From assembly GCA_039654915.1 (NCBI GenBank), contig CM077596.1, positions 57,348,501 through 57,412,500 on the forward strand: a stretch of DNA of 64,000 nt, written 5' to 3'. Under the pieces are notes generated by a model, which was given only the letters and a program-made list of their open reading frames with translations, was not told the origin of the DNA and did not search any database. Source of the stretch: Aquilaria yunnanensis. Its lineage: Eukaryota; Streptophyta; Magnoliopsida; Malvales; Thymelaeaceae. Made by a program: the position numbers and the translations under genes. Shown one piece after another: positions 22,721 to 32,532 of the stretch (positions within the stretch are counted from its first letter, which is position 1; the number at the start of each line of letters is the position of its first letter).

Positions 22721-23917
22721 TGTTGACACCCAATTTTGTCCGTGTACTAACTTTTTATTAAGTTTTAGATTAGAAAAATTAGTTTAGGGAGCATTTTCGT
22801 TTTTTTGGATGATTTGGTCATTTATTAGAAATTTGGCTCATTTTTATCATTTTTAGGGTTTTTTTTGCACAATTAGTTAATCTAGTCACATTTAGGAGAT
22901 ATTGATATTTTTTAAGTAGTCATCTAGGGTAGAAATAGGAGTTAATTTAGTTTAGGTACTAATTTGGAGTCTTAAAAGTCTTGTGGGGTCAATTTGGGCA
23001 AAAAGAAAAAGTTTGGGAGAAAACGGGCGACCAAAATTCAAAGGTTTGGGGCAGATCTACCAATTTTAGAGAGTTTGAGCCAAATCTGCCGATTTTAGGG
23101 AATTTTAGGAAAAATCTGGGGTTTTTGCAAAGTTTTGGGCTAATCTGACAATTCCTGAAAGTTTTGGGTCAAATTGACATTCGTGAAGAATTTAGGGCAG
23201 AATAGACAGATTGGGAGTTTTATTGGACTGAAACTTGTAATTTCACCAGATTATATCATAATTGGACTAAACTTATTCAAATTTGATTTGGATGGATTTT
23301 AAACTCTAAAAAGCAGTGTTAATCACTTTTTAATCCCACACTAGTATAAATATGGCTCAAATTTCGAGAGAAAGAGACAGAAAATTGAAACTCTAAGCTC
23401 TAGTCTCTAAAAAAGGAAAAACAGCAGCCTTGAACCCCTGCCTCTCCTCCCTTCTTCCTAGAAAATCTAAACCTTTTCCCTCTGCCGCCGTCAACCTCCG
23501 ATCTCCTCTTTTCCCTTCACCGTCCACGTTCCTGTCACTGCTCCCCGACGTCGCGCCACCGTGCCCAGATGCCTCCTGTTGTCGTTCACGCCTAGCCGAA
23601 GGAAAAAGCTGCCGCGATCCCCCCTCTGCTCAGCCTCTACGCCGTCGGCCAGCCGTTCGTCCGCCCGCGTCGTCGCCGCCGCTCCTCGTCTCAGCCTCGT
23701 CGCCCATCAAAGCTCTGCTCTCCGCCGTCCCTGATTGGTTGATCGATCGCCTGAATCGAAGGAGAAGAGCGAAACCCGGATCGCGACCCGCGAAACTGTT
23801 CTGATCCGGCCCAGCCCATTAACTTTTTCGGTATAACTCCCCTTTAGCCCTTCTGATTTTCTTTTTTGTTCATACAAGTCACTAACTTTCTTTTCTTTGC
23901 AGATTGATCATTGACAG
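22721..23917 (+). repeat. 5' LTR of the Tat element, 3' part deleted
   Basis: Aligns with 32533-33701 of the 3' LTR almost throughout, including the CpG-rich block at 23460-23800. TATAAAT at 23345-23351 (in AGTATAAATATGG) is a likely TATA box. After TTGACAG at 23917 the similarity stops, so about 765 bp present in the 3' LTR (33702-34466) and the primer-binding site are missing. The frame 23430-23804 lies in this LTR; it is not gag. Confidence 0.9.
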
Positions 23918-24226
23918 TAGCCATAACAAAAAAGGGTTTAGTTTTGCTTTTTTCTTTCTTGTTTGTTTCTCGAAATACTGATTTGATGTGCTGTGTTTTT
24001 TTTTAAAGTGGTGCACGCACACACTTCGGCATGCATAATGAGCTCAATACCCAAGCTCACTCCAACCAAGTTTTGCAAAATACCCGGGTTAGGCTAGTCG
24101 TGTGAGACGATAGTTTCCACGCTTTCCCTAATCAGTAGTAGTCAGTAGTGTTGCCTGAGTGTGATAGTAGTCACCCCATGGGACCATGAAAACTACGACT
24201 CGAATTAATCCTTCCTCACTCTATCT
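23918..24226 (+). other. Junction region between truncated 5' LTR and gag
   Basis: Holds neither LTR 3' sequence nor a recognisable tRNA-complementary primer-binding site. It shows AGTAGTAGTCAGTAGTG-type short repeats near 24133-24170 and runs into the gag frame. Probably left-over leader after a deletion that also removed the gag N-terminus. Confidence 0.5.
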
Positions 24227-25201
24227 GTGGATGACCTTTGCTTGGTGCCTGATGTGGTAATCCCCTCAGATTTCAAAGTGCCGGATTTTGTGAAGTACGA
24301 TGGAACGAGCTGCCCCATTACACACATCACCCTGTTCTTGAGAAAGATACAACCACTCACAAAGGATGAAAAGGTATGGATGGCTCTTTTTCAGGAGAGT
24401 CTTACGAAATTTGCACTACAGTGGTATCTGAGCCAAGGCCCAAGAAACATCAAAACCTGGAGTAACCTCGCTCAAGCTTTTATCAACAACTATAAGCATG
24501 TCATGGACTTGGCTCCTGATCGACAAACCCCGCAAAACATGGAGAAGAGAAAACAAGAGACATTCAAAGAATATGCTCAGAGATGGAGAGACTCGGCAGC
24601 GCAAGTTCAACCCCCCATGACAAAAAAAGAAATGGTAACCTTGTTCATCCAAACGTTGAAATACCCGTACTATGACAAGCTCATTGGCAACTCGGCAAGT
24701 AATTTCTCCGATATTGTCTTATCCGGGGAAAGAATTGAGCATGGGATCAAAACTAGAAAAATCATCGAGTCTTACAGTGAAGGAGCAAAAAGAGGGGGAC
24801 CGCCTATAAGGAAGGATGAGGAAATACAACAAGTAAGTCGGGGAAGGGGAATCCCCTTAGTAGGTGCTTTAGCAACTGGGCCTTGCCCTTGTTATCCCGC
24901 TGCTAAGCCCACTGAATCACGATCATCTGCTCTAGCTCCGCCGACGGCTATGCAAAGACAAAGGGAAAGATTCACACCAATCCCTATGACCTACGCGGAG
25001 TTATATCCCAAACTCATTGAGAGCCAACTTATTCGCCCAATTCCCACAAGGCCAATGGAACCACCATATCCAAAGTGGTATGATTCCAATGTAACTTGCC
25101 CATATCATAATGGTGCTGCGGGTCATGGTATCGAAAACTGTCTAGCATTAAAGCGGGTGGTCCAACAGCTAATTGAGTCAAAGTGGCTGGATTTTTTTTA
25201 A
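24227..25201 (+). pseudogene. Tat element Gag (capsid region and zinc knuckle)
   Basis: A frame of 324 codons. The retrotransposon gag domain fills about residues 15-190 (FVKYDGTSCP near 22, TWSNLAQAFINNY near 82, FKEYAQRWRD near 113). Near the C-terminus lies a CPYH-x5-H-x4-C cluster (about 287-302) followed by ALKRVVQQLIESKWL, the knuckle region usual for Tat Gag. Gag would package element RNA in virus-like particles. The in-frame ATG at 24227 lies inside conserved sequence, so the true N-terminus was upstream and is lost. The frame ends at a TAA after a run of T's; reading resumes at 25397. Confidence 0.85.
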
Positions 25202-25396
25202 GAGCCAAGTTTCACCCATAACCCATTACCACCCCCATCAAGCTGGGCCTGTGAACATGATAGAAGAAGATCGTCTTGTAAAGACATCAGTTGACGATAT
25301 TACAACCCCTCTTGAGTTCATATACTCATGGCTTATGAAGGAATGAGTTATCGTTAAAAAACATTCACTCGAGCATAAAGAGGACAATGACAGAAA

Positions 25397-26400
25397 GTGG
25401 TGTACTTTCACGATAGTGAAAGTCACTCTATCCAAACTTGTCCACAATTTCACGAGCTCTTGCAAGGACTCATGGACTCATCCCAACTTATCATTTCTAC
25501 GCAAAGAGGGGAAGTCAATACGAATGTAATCGCCAGAGAAGGGGAAGTTGATGCCGGGCCAAGGCCACCAGTCATACCAATTCTAAGGTCCACCGTCAGG
25601 CCTTTAAAAATTCAAGTCCCAACTCCATTTCACTACAAATCGGACAAGGCAGTGCCATGGAAATACGATTATACTTCTAACATCACATCAACCCTGCCAG
25701 AGGTTGAGGGCATGACTCACAACGGTCGTTTTTATTCATTAGAGCCAATGGCCAGGCCCCAATGTGATAAGGATGGCATTGACCCAAAGTCTGCACTCCC
25801 CACTACAAATGTAACGCAGAAGCAAATAACCCCTCGAGGTAGTGATGAATGAACAGACATGCGAGTACCTCAAGCTTATAAAGAAAAATGAATACAGTGT
25901 CGTACAGCAGTTGAGCCGTTTGCCAGCAAAGATTTCCATACTCTCATTGCTTCTAAATTCTGATGCTCATTGAGAAACTCTCCTCAAAATTTTAAACAAG
26001 GCTTATGTTGCACAAGACATCTCTGTGAATAGTTTTGATCACCTTGTCAACAATATCATAGCTCAGAATCTATTTCATTTACCGATGACGAGATACCAAT
26101 GGAAGGGAAAGGACATTCGAAGGCTCTACATATCTCTACTAAGTACCAAGATCGGATCATGGCTAGGGTCCTCATTGACAATGGGTCAGCTTTGAATGTA
26201 ATGCCTCTAGAAACCTTGCACAAATTAGGCATGGACCCATCATACATCATCACTAGCCCACGTAGTCGTTCGAGCATTCGATGGGACGAGGAGAGATGTT
26301 ATAGGGGACATAGAATTGCCGATAGCAATTGGCCCGTGTATCTTCCATATTGCATTCCAAGTGATGGATATCAAGCCTTCTTATAGTTGTCTACTGGGAA
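25397..26400 (+). pseudogene. Tat element Gag/Pol junction and aspartic protease region
   Basis: Degraded frame. 25397-25852 reads through the linker with CPQFHELLQGLMDSSQ. 26099-26290 holds the retropepsin core: MARVLIDNGSALNVMP with catalytic Asp in DNGS (the usual D-[ST]-G is D-N-G-S here, as in many Tat elements), then LHKLGM. The frame then shifts. 26316-26400 in another phase carries LGRPWIHMAGAVPSSLHQ, the C-terminal part of the protease. Stops between 25852 and 26099 confirm it is dead. The protease would cleave the element polyprotein. Confidence 0.8.
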
Positions 26401-27104
26401 GACCATGGATCCACATGGCTGGGGCGGTTCCATCTTCACTGCATCAAAAGCTGAAGTTCATTATCGAAGGAAGGTTGATAACTGTGTTTGCTGAAGAAGA
26501 TATTCAGCTGTCTAGGCCAGTCGATGCTCAACATGTAGAGATCAACGACGATACGCTGGATTGCTCATTTAGATCCTTTGAGGTTATTAATGCTACATAT
26601 GTTGGTGAATATAGAGATGAGCCCATCCCTAGCATTTCTAAGACAAGTCGAATGGTGGCAAAGCTCATGACGAAAGGAGGATATTCGCCAGGACTAGGCT
26701 TAGGACAAGCCTTATAAGGGATTTCAAAACCCCTGGATATCCCTCCAAATGAAGAAAGGTATGGCCTGGGTTTCACACCAACAAGACAAGATAAGATGAA
26801 GATGATAGCTGAGAAGAGGGAAAAGAGGATTACGCGGCTAAAAGGGTACACTCCAGATGGAGGAGATCTGAGCATCCCCTACATAACTGAAACGTTCGTG
26901 AGTGGTGGCTTGATTCCAAGGTGTGACGACAATGGCACACTAATCATCGACGTCCACAAATCTCTTGAAGATCTTTTGATTCAGACGATAACTAGGGACT
27001 CACCCGAGGATGAGAAGCTCGTGCAACCCTGTAGCTCGTGGGATGTGCTAGACAATCAGGAGGCAATAGATCTACCTATTGTAATCGAGAGCTTTCCAAA
27101 GTAA
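26401..27104 (+). pseudogene. Tat element protease-RT linker with G-patch motif
   Basis: Continues in the phase of 26316. LMTKGGYSPGLGLGQ at about 26664-26712 has the glycine spacing of a G-patch (RNA-binding) motif. One stop (TAA at 26715) follows and reading resumes with GISKPLDIPPNEERYGLGF. A second frame (26796-27104) ends at TAA 27102. G-patch-like segments after the protease are known from Tat-type elements; the function is unknown. Confidence 0.65.
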
Positions 27105-27379
27105 TTTAATAGTAAAAACCTCCTAGAGATAGTTCCAATCAATAGGGTATAGTCTTTGCTTAGGTGGACTTTTTAGGTATTGCTATTCATTTCAATAAAG
27201 TTGTGATTTATGCATACTATCAATAAAATGTCAATTTTGCATTCATCTCATTCTTGCCATTTTCTTCTTCCTCTTTTCCTTCTTACTACTGTAGACCTGA
27301 AATTCTCTTTGATAACAATGAAAGAATGAACTTTGATAATCCTGTAAACACTGCTGACTCGGACGACGAAGATCTCTAA

Positions 27380-28462
27380 ATGTTTCCAGAGTTACTAAAA
27401 CTGATTAAGCGAGATGAAAAAGAAAGAGCCACAAGCCAAGAACCAACTGACATAGTCAACCTCGGAGATGATCAGAATGTGAGAGAAGTTAAAATTGGCA
27501 CTCTCTTTCCTTCTGAGGATAAGGAAGAGTTGATACACTTGGTAAGAGAACATGAGGATGTATTCGCTTGGTCATATCAAGATATGCCAGGCCTAAGCTC
27601 GGATATAGTATTGCACAAGATACCATTGAAGCCCGGGGCAAAGCCTGTCCGACAGAAGCTACGAAGACTGAAGCCGGAGCTAATCTTAAGAGTCAAAGAT
27701 GAAATTCAAAAGTTATGGGATGCAGGATTTCTGGGAGTCCCCGAATACACGAAGTGGGTTGTCAACATAGTCCCAGTGGAAAAGAAAAAAAGTGGGAAGC
27801 TAAGAGTCTGTCAAGACTACCGACCTCTAAATGAAGCCAGCCCTAAGGACAATTTCCCACTTCCTCACATCGATACGCTGGTGGATAATACTGCTAGGAA
27901 TTCTTACGTTTCTTTTATGGATGGTTTTTCCGGATACAATCAGATCAAGCTTGATCTAGATGATATGATAAAAACTACCTTCGTTACCCCCTGGGGGACG
28001 TTCTACTATAAAGTAATGCCCTTTGGGCTGAAGAATGCCGGTGCTACCTATCAAAGAGCGATGGTTGCTTTGTTGCATGACATGATGCATAAGGAGATTG
28101 AGGTCTATGTAGATGATATGATTGCCAAATCCTGCACCGCTAGGGGGCATCTAGATGTACTAAAAAAGATGTTCGGTAGACTTTGCAAGTACCAGCTAAA
28201 ATTGAATCCCGCTAAATGTACTTTTGGGGCTTCTTCAGGCAAATTATTGGGATTTATGGTGAGCAAAGATGGGATTCGAATTGATCCAAGTAAAGCTAAG
28301 GCAATTCAAGATATGTCTCCTCCAAAGACCCCAAAAGAATTAAGAAGTTTCTTGGGCAAGATCAACTTCATAGTAAGGTTCATATCGCAGTTGACATCCA
28401 AATGCGAACCTCTGTTCAAGTCACTAAAAAAGAACAATCCAATCGAGTGGAATGATGAATGA
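27380..28462 (+). pseudogene. Tat element reverse transcriptase
   Basis: A 360-codon frame, the longest intact part of pol. RT blocks in order: the DMPGLSSDIVLHKIPL lead-in near residue 69, VPVEKKKSGKLRVCQDYRPL near 130, catalytic Asp in SFMDGFSGYNQI near 179, MPFGLKNAGATYQRAM near 213, YVDDMIAKS near 242 (the YVDD box) and LGFMVSKDGI near 290. It ends with the connection segment ELRSFLGKINF. All three catalytic Asp are present. The frame ends at TGA 28460 (Trp in relatives). The enzyme copies element RNA into DNA in cytoplasmic particles. Confidence 0.9.
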
Positions 28463-28990
28463 CAAAAGGCATTTGAGAGAATCAAGCAATACCTCTCTAA
28501 TCCACCAGTCTTGGTACCGCCTCGACCTGGAGAACCATTGATCCTATACTTGTTAGTGCAGGATTCTTCGTTAGGATCCGTATTGGGTCAACGCGATGAG
28601 ACTGGCAAGAAAGAGCATGCAGTTTACTACTTAAACAAGAAACTTACCACATATGAAGAGAAGTACTGAACAGTAAAGAAGACCTGTTGTGCCCTTGCAT
28701 GGGTAGCGAGCCTATTACGACACTACATGCTCAACAACACCACATTGCTAATCTCCAGGACATACCCTATTAAGTACATCTTTGAGAAACCCGCTTTATC
28801 AGGAAGGATCACGAAGTGGCAAATTCTTCTGTCAGAGTACGACATCCAGTATGTTACTCAAAAGGCCATCAAAGGGAGTGCAATTGCTGAATATTTGGCC
28901 GATAGAGCATTGGAAGACTATGAGCCGGTGAAGATGGATTTTCCTGATAGAGACATAATGATAGTAGAACATGAAGCTCGAGATGAAGAC
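28463..28990 (+). pseudogene. Tat element first RNase H (Ty3/gypsy type)
   Basis: Follows RT in the same phase after the TGA at 28460-28462. QKAFERIKQYLSNPPVL is the usual entry, then EHAVYYLNKKLTTYEEKY, a stop at 28668, and further sequence ending EYDIQYVTQKAIKGSAIAEY and LADRALED. This is the RNase H-like region found directly after RT in Ty3/gypsy elements. The stop makes it non-functional. A second RNase H domain begins just downstream. Confidence 0.8.
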
Positions 28991-29512
28991 GAGACATGGA
29001 AGATGGCGTTCGATGGAGCATCTAATGCCTTAGGACATGGGATTGGAGCTGTACTCATCACTCCAAGTGGAGAACAGTACCCTCACACAGCAAAAATCAC
29101 ATTTCCTTGCTCCAACAACATAGCGAAATACGAGGCGTGCGCTATGGGACTTCAAATGGCATTAAGATTGAAGGTACGAGATCTTCGAGTTTGTGGAGAT
29201 TCAGCATTGGTCATATACCAAACAAGAAGTGACTGGGAGACTAGGGATTCGAAATTGATCCCTTACTAAAAGCTCATACTTGACTTGGCAGGACAGTTTG
29301 AAAAGATAAGCTTTTATCATCTTCCAAGGAAAGATAATCAAATATCGGATGTCTTAGCTACTTTAGTTGCCATGTACAAGATAAGTAGCCATGAGCATAC
29401 TCCTGTCTTTGAGATGAAAGTACTAGATTCTCTGGCCTATTGCCTGAATGTAGAAGAAGAGCCGGACGGGAAACTATGGTATCATGATATCAAAAGATAC
29501 CTCCAAGAATGA
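28991..29512 (+). pseudogene. Tat element second RNase H (aRH type)
   Basis: WKMAFDGASNALGHGIGAVL at about 29000-29058 carries the first catalytic Asp, KYEACAMGLQMAL near 29128 the Glu and VCGDSALVIYQ near 29192 the second Asp. After a stop at 29267, FYHLPRKDNQISDVLATL at 29312-29366 gives the last Asp region (the usual ADALA is SDVLA here). This archaeal-like RNase H is an extra domain that defines the Tat lineage. The TAA at 29267 splits it. Confidence 0.85.
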
Positions 29513-30398
29513 GTATATCCACCAAAAGCATCAGAAAATGACAAGAAGTTCTTACGAAGACTGTCAATGGGTTTCCTCTTGGATACAGACATACTTTATA
29601 AGAAGAGCCCGGATTTAGTGTTACTTCGCTGTGTAGATGCTCCTGAAGCAAGAAGAATCATGGAAGAAGTTCATGCCGGAGTATGTGGGGCACATACCAG
29701 TGGTCATACCATGGCAAGACAGATAATGAGGGCTGGCTATTATTGGCTCGCATTGGAGACTAACTGTATCAATTTTGTGAGGAAACAAGTGCCAAATATA
29801 TGCTAACAAGATCCAGGTTTCACCCGCTCCTCTTAATGTGACTGCAATACCTTGGCCTTTTGCCATGTGGGGTATAGATGTTATTGGAGCAATTACTCCC
29901 AAAGCTTTTAATGGTCATAAATTCATTCTGGTGGCAATTGATTACTTTACTAAATGGGTAGAAGCAGTATCTTATGCGAGCGTAACTCGAAAGGTGGTAT
30001 GTCGGTTTATCAAGAGAGAGATCATTTATCGATATGGGTTGCCAGAACGTATCATCTCAGATAATGCCACAAACTTGAATAACGAAATGATGCAGAACCT
30101 ATGCCAACAGTTCAAGATCAAGCATCACAATTCAGCACCTTATCGACCAATGATGAATGGTGCAGTGGAGGCAGCCAATAAGAATATCAAGAAGATCATA
30201 GAAAAGATGACTGTCAGTTATAATGATTGGCATGAGATGTTACCCTTCGCACTACATGCATATAGAACTTCTGTTCGCACTTCTACTGGGGCTACACCTT
30301 TTTCTTTAGTATATGGTATGGAAGCCGTATTGCCCATTAAAGTCGAGATTCCTTCATTAAGGGTATTGATGGATACCCAATTGGAAGAAGTAGAATAG
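29513..30398 (+). pseudogene. Tat element integrase
   Basis: The N-terminal zinc-binding region is at 29567-29806: VHAGVCGAHTSGHTMARQI gives the two His, while the expected CXXC part is shifted out of frame. The catalytic core follows in another phase (29838-30398): GIDVIGAI with the first Asp, IDYFTKWVEA, IISDNATNLNN with the second Asp, and RPMMNGAVEAANKNIKKI with the Glu. It then reads HAYRTSVRTSTGATPFSLVYG. It would insert element DNA into the genome. The frame change near 29806-29838 and the TAG at 30396 inactivate it. Confidence 0.9.
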
Positions 30399-30720
30399 GT
30401 AAGGGCTAGATATGAACAATTGAATTTGATCGATGAGAAGAGAATGGCTGCCCTCTGCCACGGGCAACTTTATCAAATGAGGATAATCTGAGCCTACAAT
30501 AAGAAGGTCCGCCCCAGACAATTTCAGGAAGGTGACATTGGCCTCAAGAAGATTTTACCCATCCAGCACGATTCCAAAGAAAAATGGACACCAAACTATG
30601 ATGAACCATATGTGGTGAGGAAAGCCTTTTCAGGAGGAGCCTTGATTTTAACAGAGATGGACGGACGAGAGTTGCCAAAGCTGGTGAATTCAGATTCAGT
30701 GAAGAAGTACTATGCATGAT
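30399..30720 (+). pseudogene. Tat integrase C-terminal tail
   Basis: Continues the integrase phase through stops. Recognisable pieces are CHGQLYQMR near 30455, and KWTPNYDEPYVVRKAFSGGA then LILTEMDGRELPKLVNSDSV ending KKYYA at 30718. This GPY-like tail is common to Tat integrases. No chromodomain is visible, which sets it apart from chromoviruses. Confidence 0.7.
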
Positions 30721-31690
30721 GGTGAAGTTCTTCGGATGAAGAGGAATGAGTGGATGTAGGGTTATGAAGGTTTGTTCAATCAAAGTTGTCAAATAGAATG
30801 TCTTTTTCTCAAAACCTTCGTTGTTTTTTGTTCATACCCAAGACTTTTGTGTTCCACTATTCATAAAATAAAAAGCCATTTCTCTCTAGTTGTTTTCTTC
30901 AAAAACCATATTACTGCAAGCTTCTAGTGTGCTACAAATTATGACTTTGTAGAAAGGGTAGTAATAATTAAAACTTGGAAAAAGCAAACACCGTAAATTA
31001 CTTTGATAAGCTCTATGAGTTAACACAGGTAAGATCGAGGTCCTGCCTTGCGAAAGGTGCAAAACATTGGCTAACAGGGAAGAATGAGTAACAAGTCTTC
31101 GGGTGATACCCTTGGTAGTTGCCTAGATGATTACTTCAAAAGTATAATAGTCGAGAATGGAAACATGTCCAATATCAACAAGAAGAAAGCGTACTCACGA
31201 GAGTTTCATAAACACAATAACAGGGATAAGTATCCAATGGGACAAAGGCATGAGGCGAGCATATGATAAGGAAGTTGAGACAAAGATTCGAGACCAGGTT
31301 AAGAAAGTTTCTCCGAAGAGAGATTTGGAAAAAGAATTTCTGAGGCAAGGGAAAAGGACTGGGAAGCATAAAAGGGGTTCAACAATAATTCAAGGGGGTA
31401 GTCAGCAAGAGAAAAGCCAGCGAAACAAAGAAAGGAAGAACTAGATCCATGCAACCAAGTAGGCGATGACAGCAAAGCACAAACACAAAGAAGTCGAGAT
31501 AATAAAAGAAAGCCATCAGTCATGCATACTCTACATTCATGCTTCTCACATCATGCATACATAGCTTTTTCATAACAGGAATTAAAAGGAAGGCACATCC
31601 AAGGGATAACCATGGCATTACTAGTACAAACTGAGACTTCAGGTAAGTAACAAGGTACGTCTTATACAAGCTCACTTAAGTTCTCATTGA
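30721..31690 (+). other. 3' untranslated region of the Tat element, no gene seen
   Basis: Follows the end of pol. Frames at 31084-31444 are short, lysine-rich and not like any protein I know. No promoter, RNA gene or repeat noticed up to the tandem repeats at 31732. Confidence 0.55.
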
Positions 31691-31731
31691 TAGCAGTTAA
31701 AGCGACAAGAGAAGAAGATAGGCAAGCCACC

Positions 31732-31925
31732 GAGGTGGTAAAGAGTCAGGGTGCTTTACCTCAAGCATTTTTAGAGGTGGTAAAGAGTCAGGGTGCTCTA
31801 CCTCAAGCATTTTTGGAGGTGGTAAAGAGTCAGGGTGCTCTACCTCAAAGAAATTTAAAGGTTGTAAAGAGACAGTGTTTTCTATCTCGAGGGTTACAAA
31901 AGGTGGTAAAGAGAAGGTTCTCTAC
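31732..31925 (+). repeat. 42-bp tandem repeat in the Tat 3' region
   Basis: Copies start at 31732, 31774 and 31816 with period 42, then two more diverged ones (AGGTTGTAAAGAGACAG, AGGTGGTAAAGAGAAGG). Each holds GAGGTGGTAAAGAGTCAGGG and a CTCTACCTC stretch that can pair with GAGGTGG. Because 42 is a multiple of three, + strand frame 31687-31932 reads as a 14-residue repeat (EVVKSQGALPQAFL). Whether it is ever translated is unknown. Confidence 0.85.
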
Positions 31926-31939
31926 CTCTTAGACCATGG

Positions 31940-32460
31940 TGTGAGAGAGTTCTCTACCAAAGTTAAGATTGAGAGAAAAGTTTCTCTTTTCTATAGAAAG
32001 GTTTCTATAGAGACAAGGTGAGAAAGGTTCCTTAACCCATCAAGGAAAGAGGAAAGAGTTTTCCTCTTAGGTTTGGAAGCGATAAGAATGTTCTTATTGC
32101 GAAAAGACTAGGAAAGTTCCTAGACTTGGTAAACGGGGAGGAAAAAGTTTTTCTCCTTAAATTCTTAGACGATAGGAAGGTTCTTATCATAGAGGTACTA
32201 AGGAAGGTTTCTTAAGCTCACAAAGAAGAAAAAAAACTTTCTTCTTAAGTTGGGAAGCAATAGGAGGGTTCTTATTGCAAAAGGCTAGGAAAGTTCCTGG
32301 GCCTGGAAATCAAGGAGGAAAAAGTTTTGCTCCTTAGATTCCTAAATGATAGGAAAGTTTCTATCATAGAAGTAATGGGGAAGGTTCCTTAGCCTCAAAG
32401 GGGAAGGGAAGAAGCTTTTTCTCCTCAAGATTTTGGCGGTGAGAATGCTCTCATCGTCTA
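31940..32460 (+). repeat. Degenerate repeats of about 185 bp in the Tat 3' region
   Basis: Two blocks (about 32060-32245 and 32246-32430) share the order GGAAGC.ATA, TTCTTATTGC, CTAGGAAAGTTCCTGG, GAGGAAAAAGTTTT, CTCCTTA, then TGATAGGAAAG..TATCATAGA. Each contains short self-complementary pieces (GGAAAGTTCC, TTCTTAT with GATAGGAA). Such structured repeats before the 3' LTR are frequent in Tat/Ogre-type elements. Confidence 0.6.
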
Positions 32461-32517
32461 GGTAAGGTCGGACAAAATTTGGTAATGGCTTTGCATGCGT
32501 CATATTCTATGAGACAT

Positions 32518-32532
32518 GCAAAGGAGGGCAGC
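32518..32532 (+). promoter_or_regulatory. Polypurine tract of the Tat element
   Basis: GCAAAGGAGGGCAGC lies directly before the 3' LTR start TGTTGACACC (32533). A purine-rich stretch here serves as primer for plus-strand DNA synthesis in LTR retrotransposons. Confidence 0.7.

Noticed and set aside
23430..23804. Open frame MNPCLSS... and its near copy at 33214-33669 as a host gene
   Set aside because: Both lie at the same place in the two LTRs of one retrotransposon and are very similar, so they are LTR sequence, whatever their coding status.
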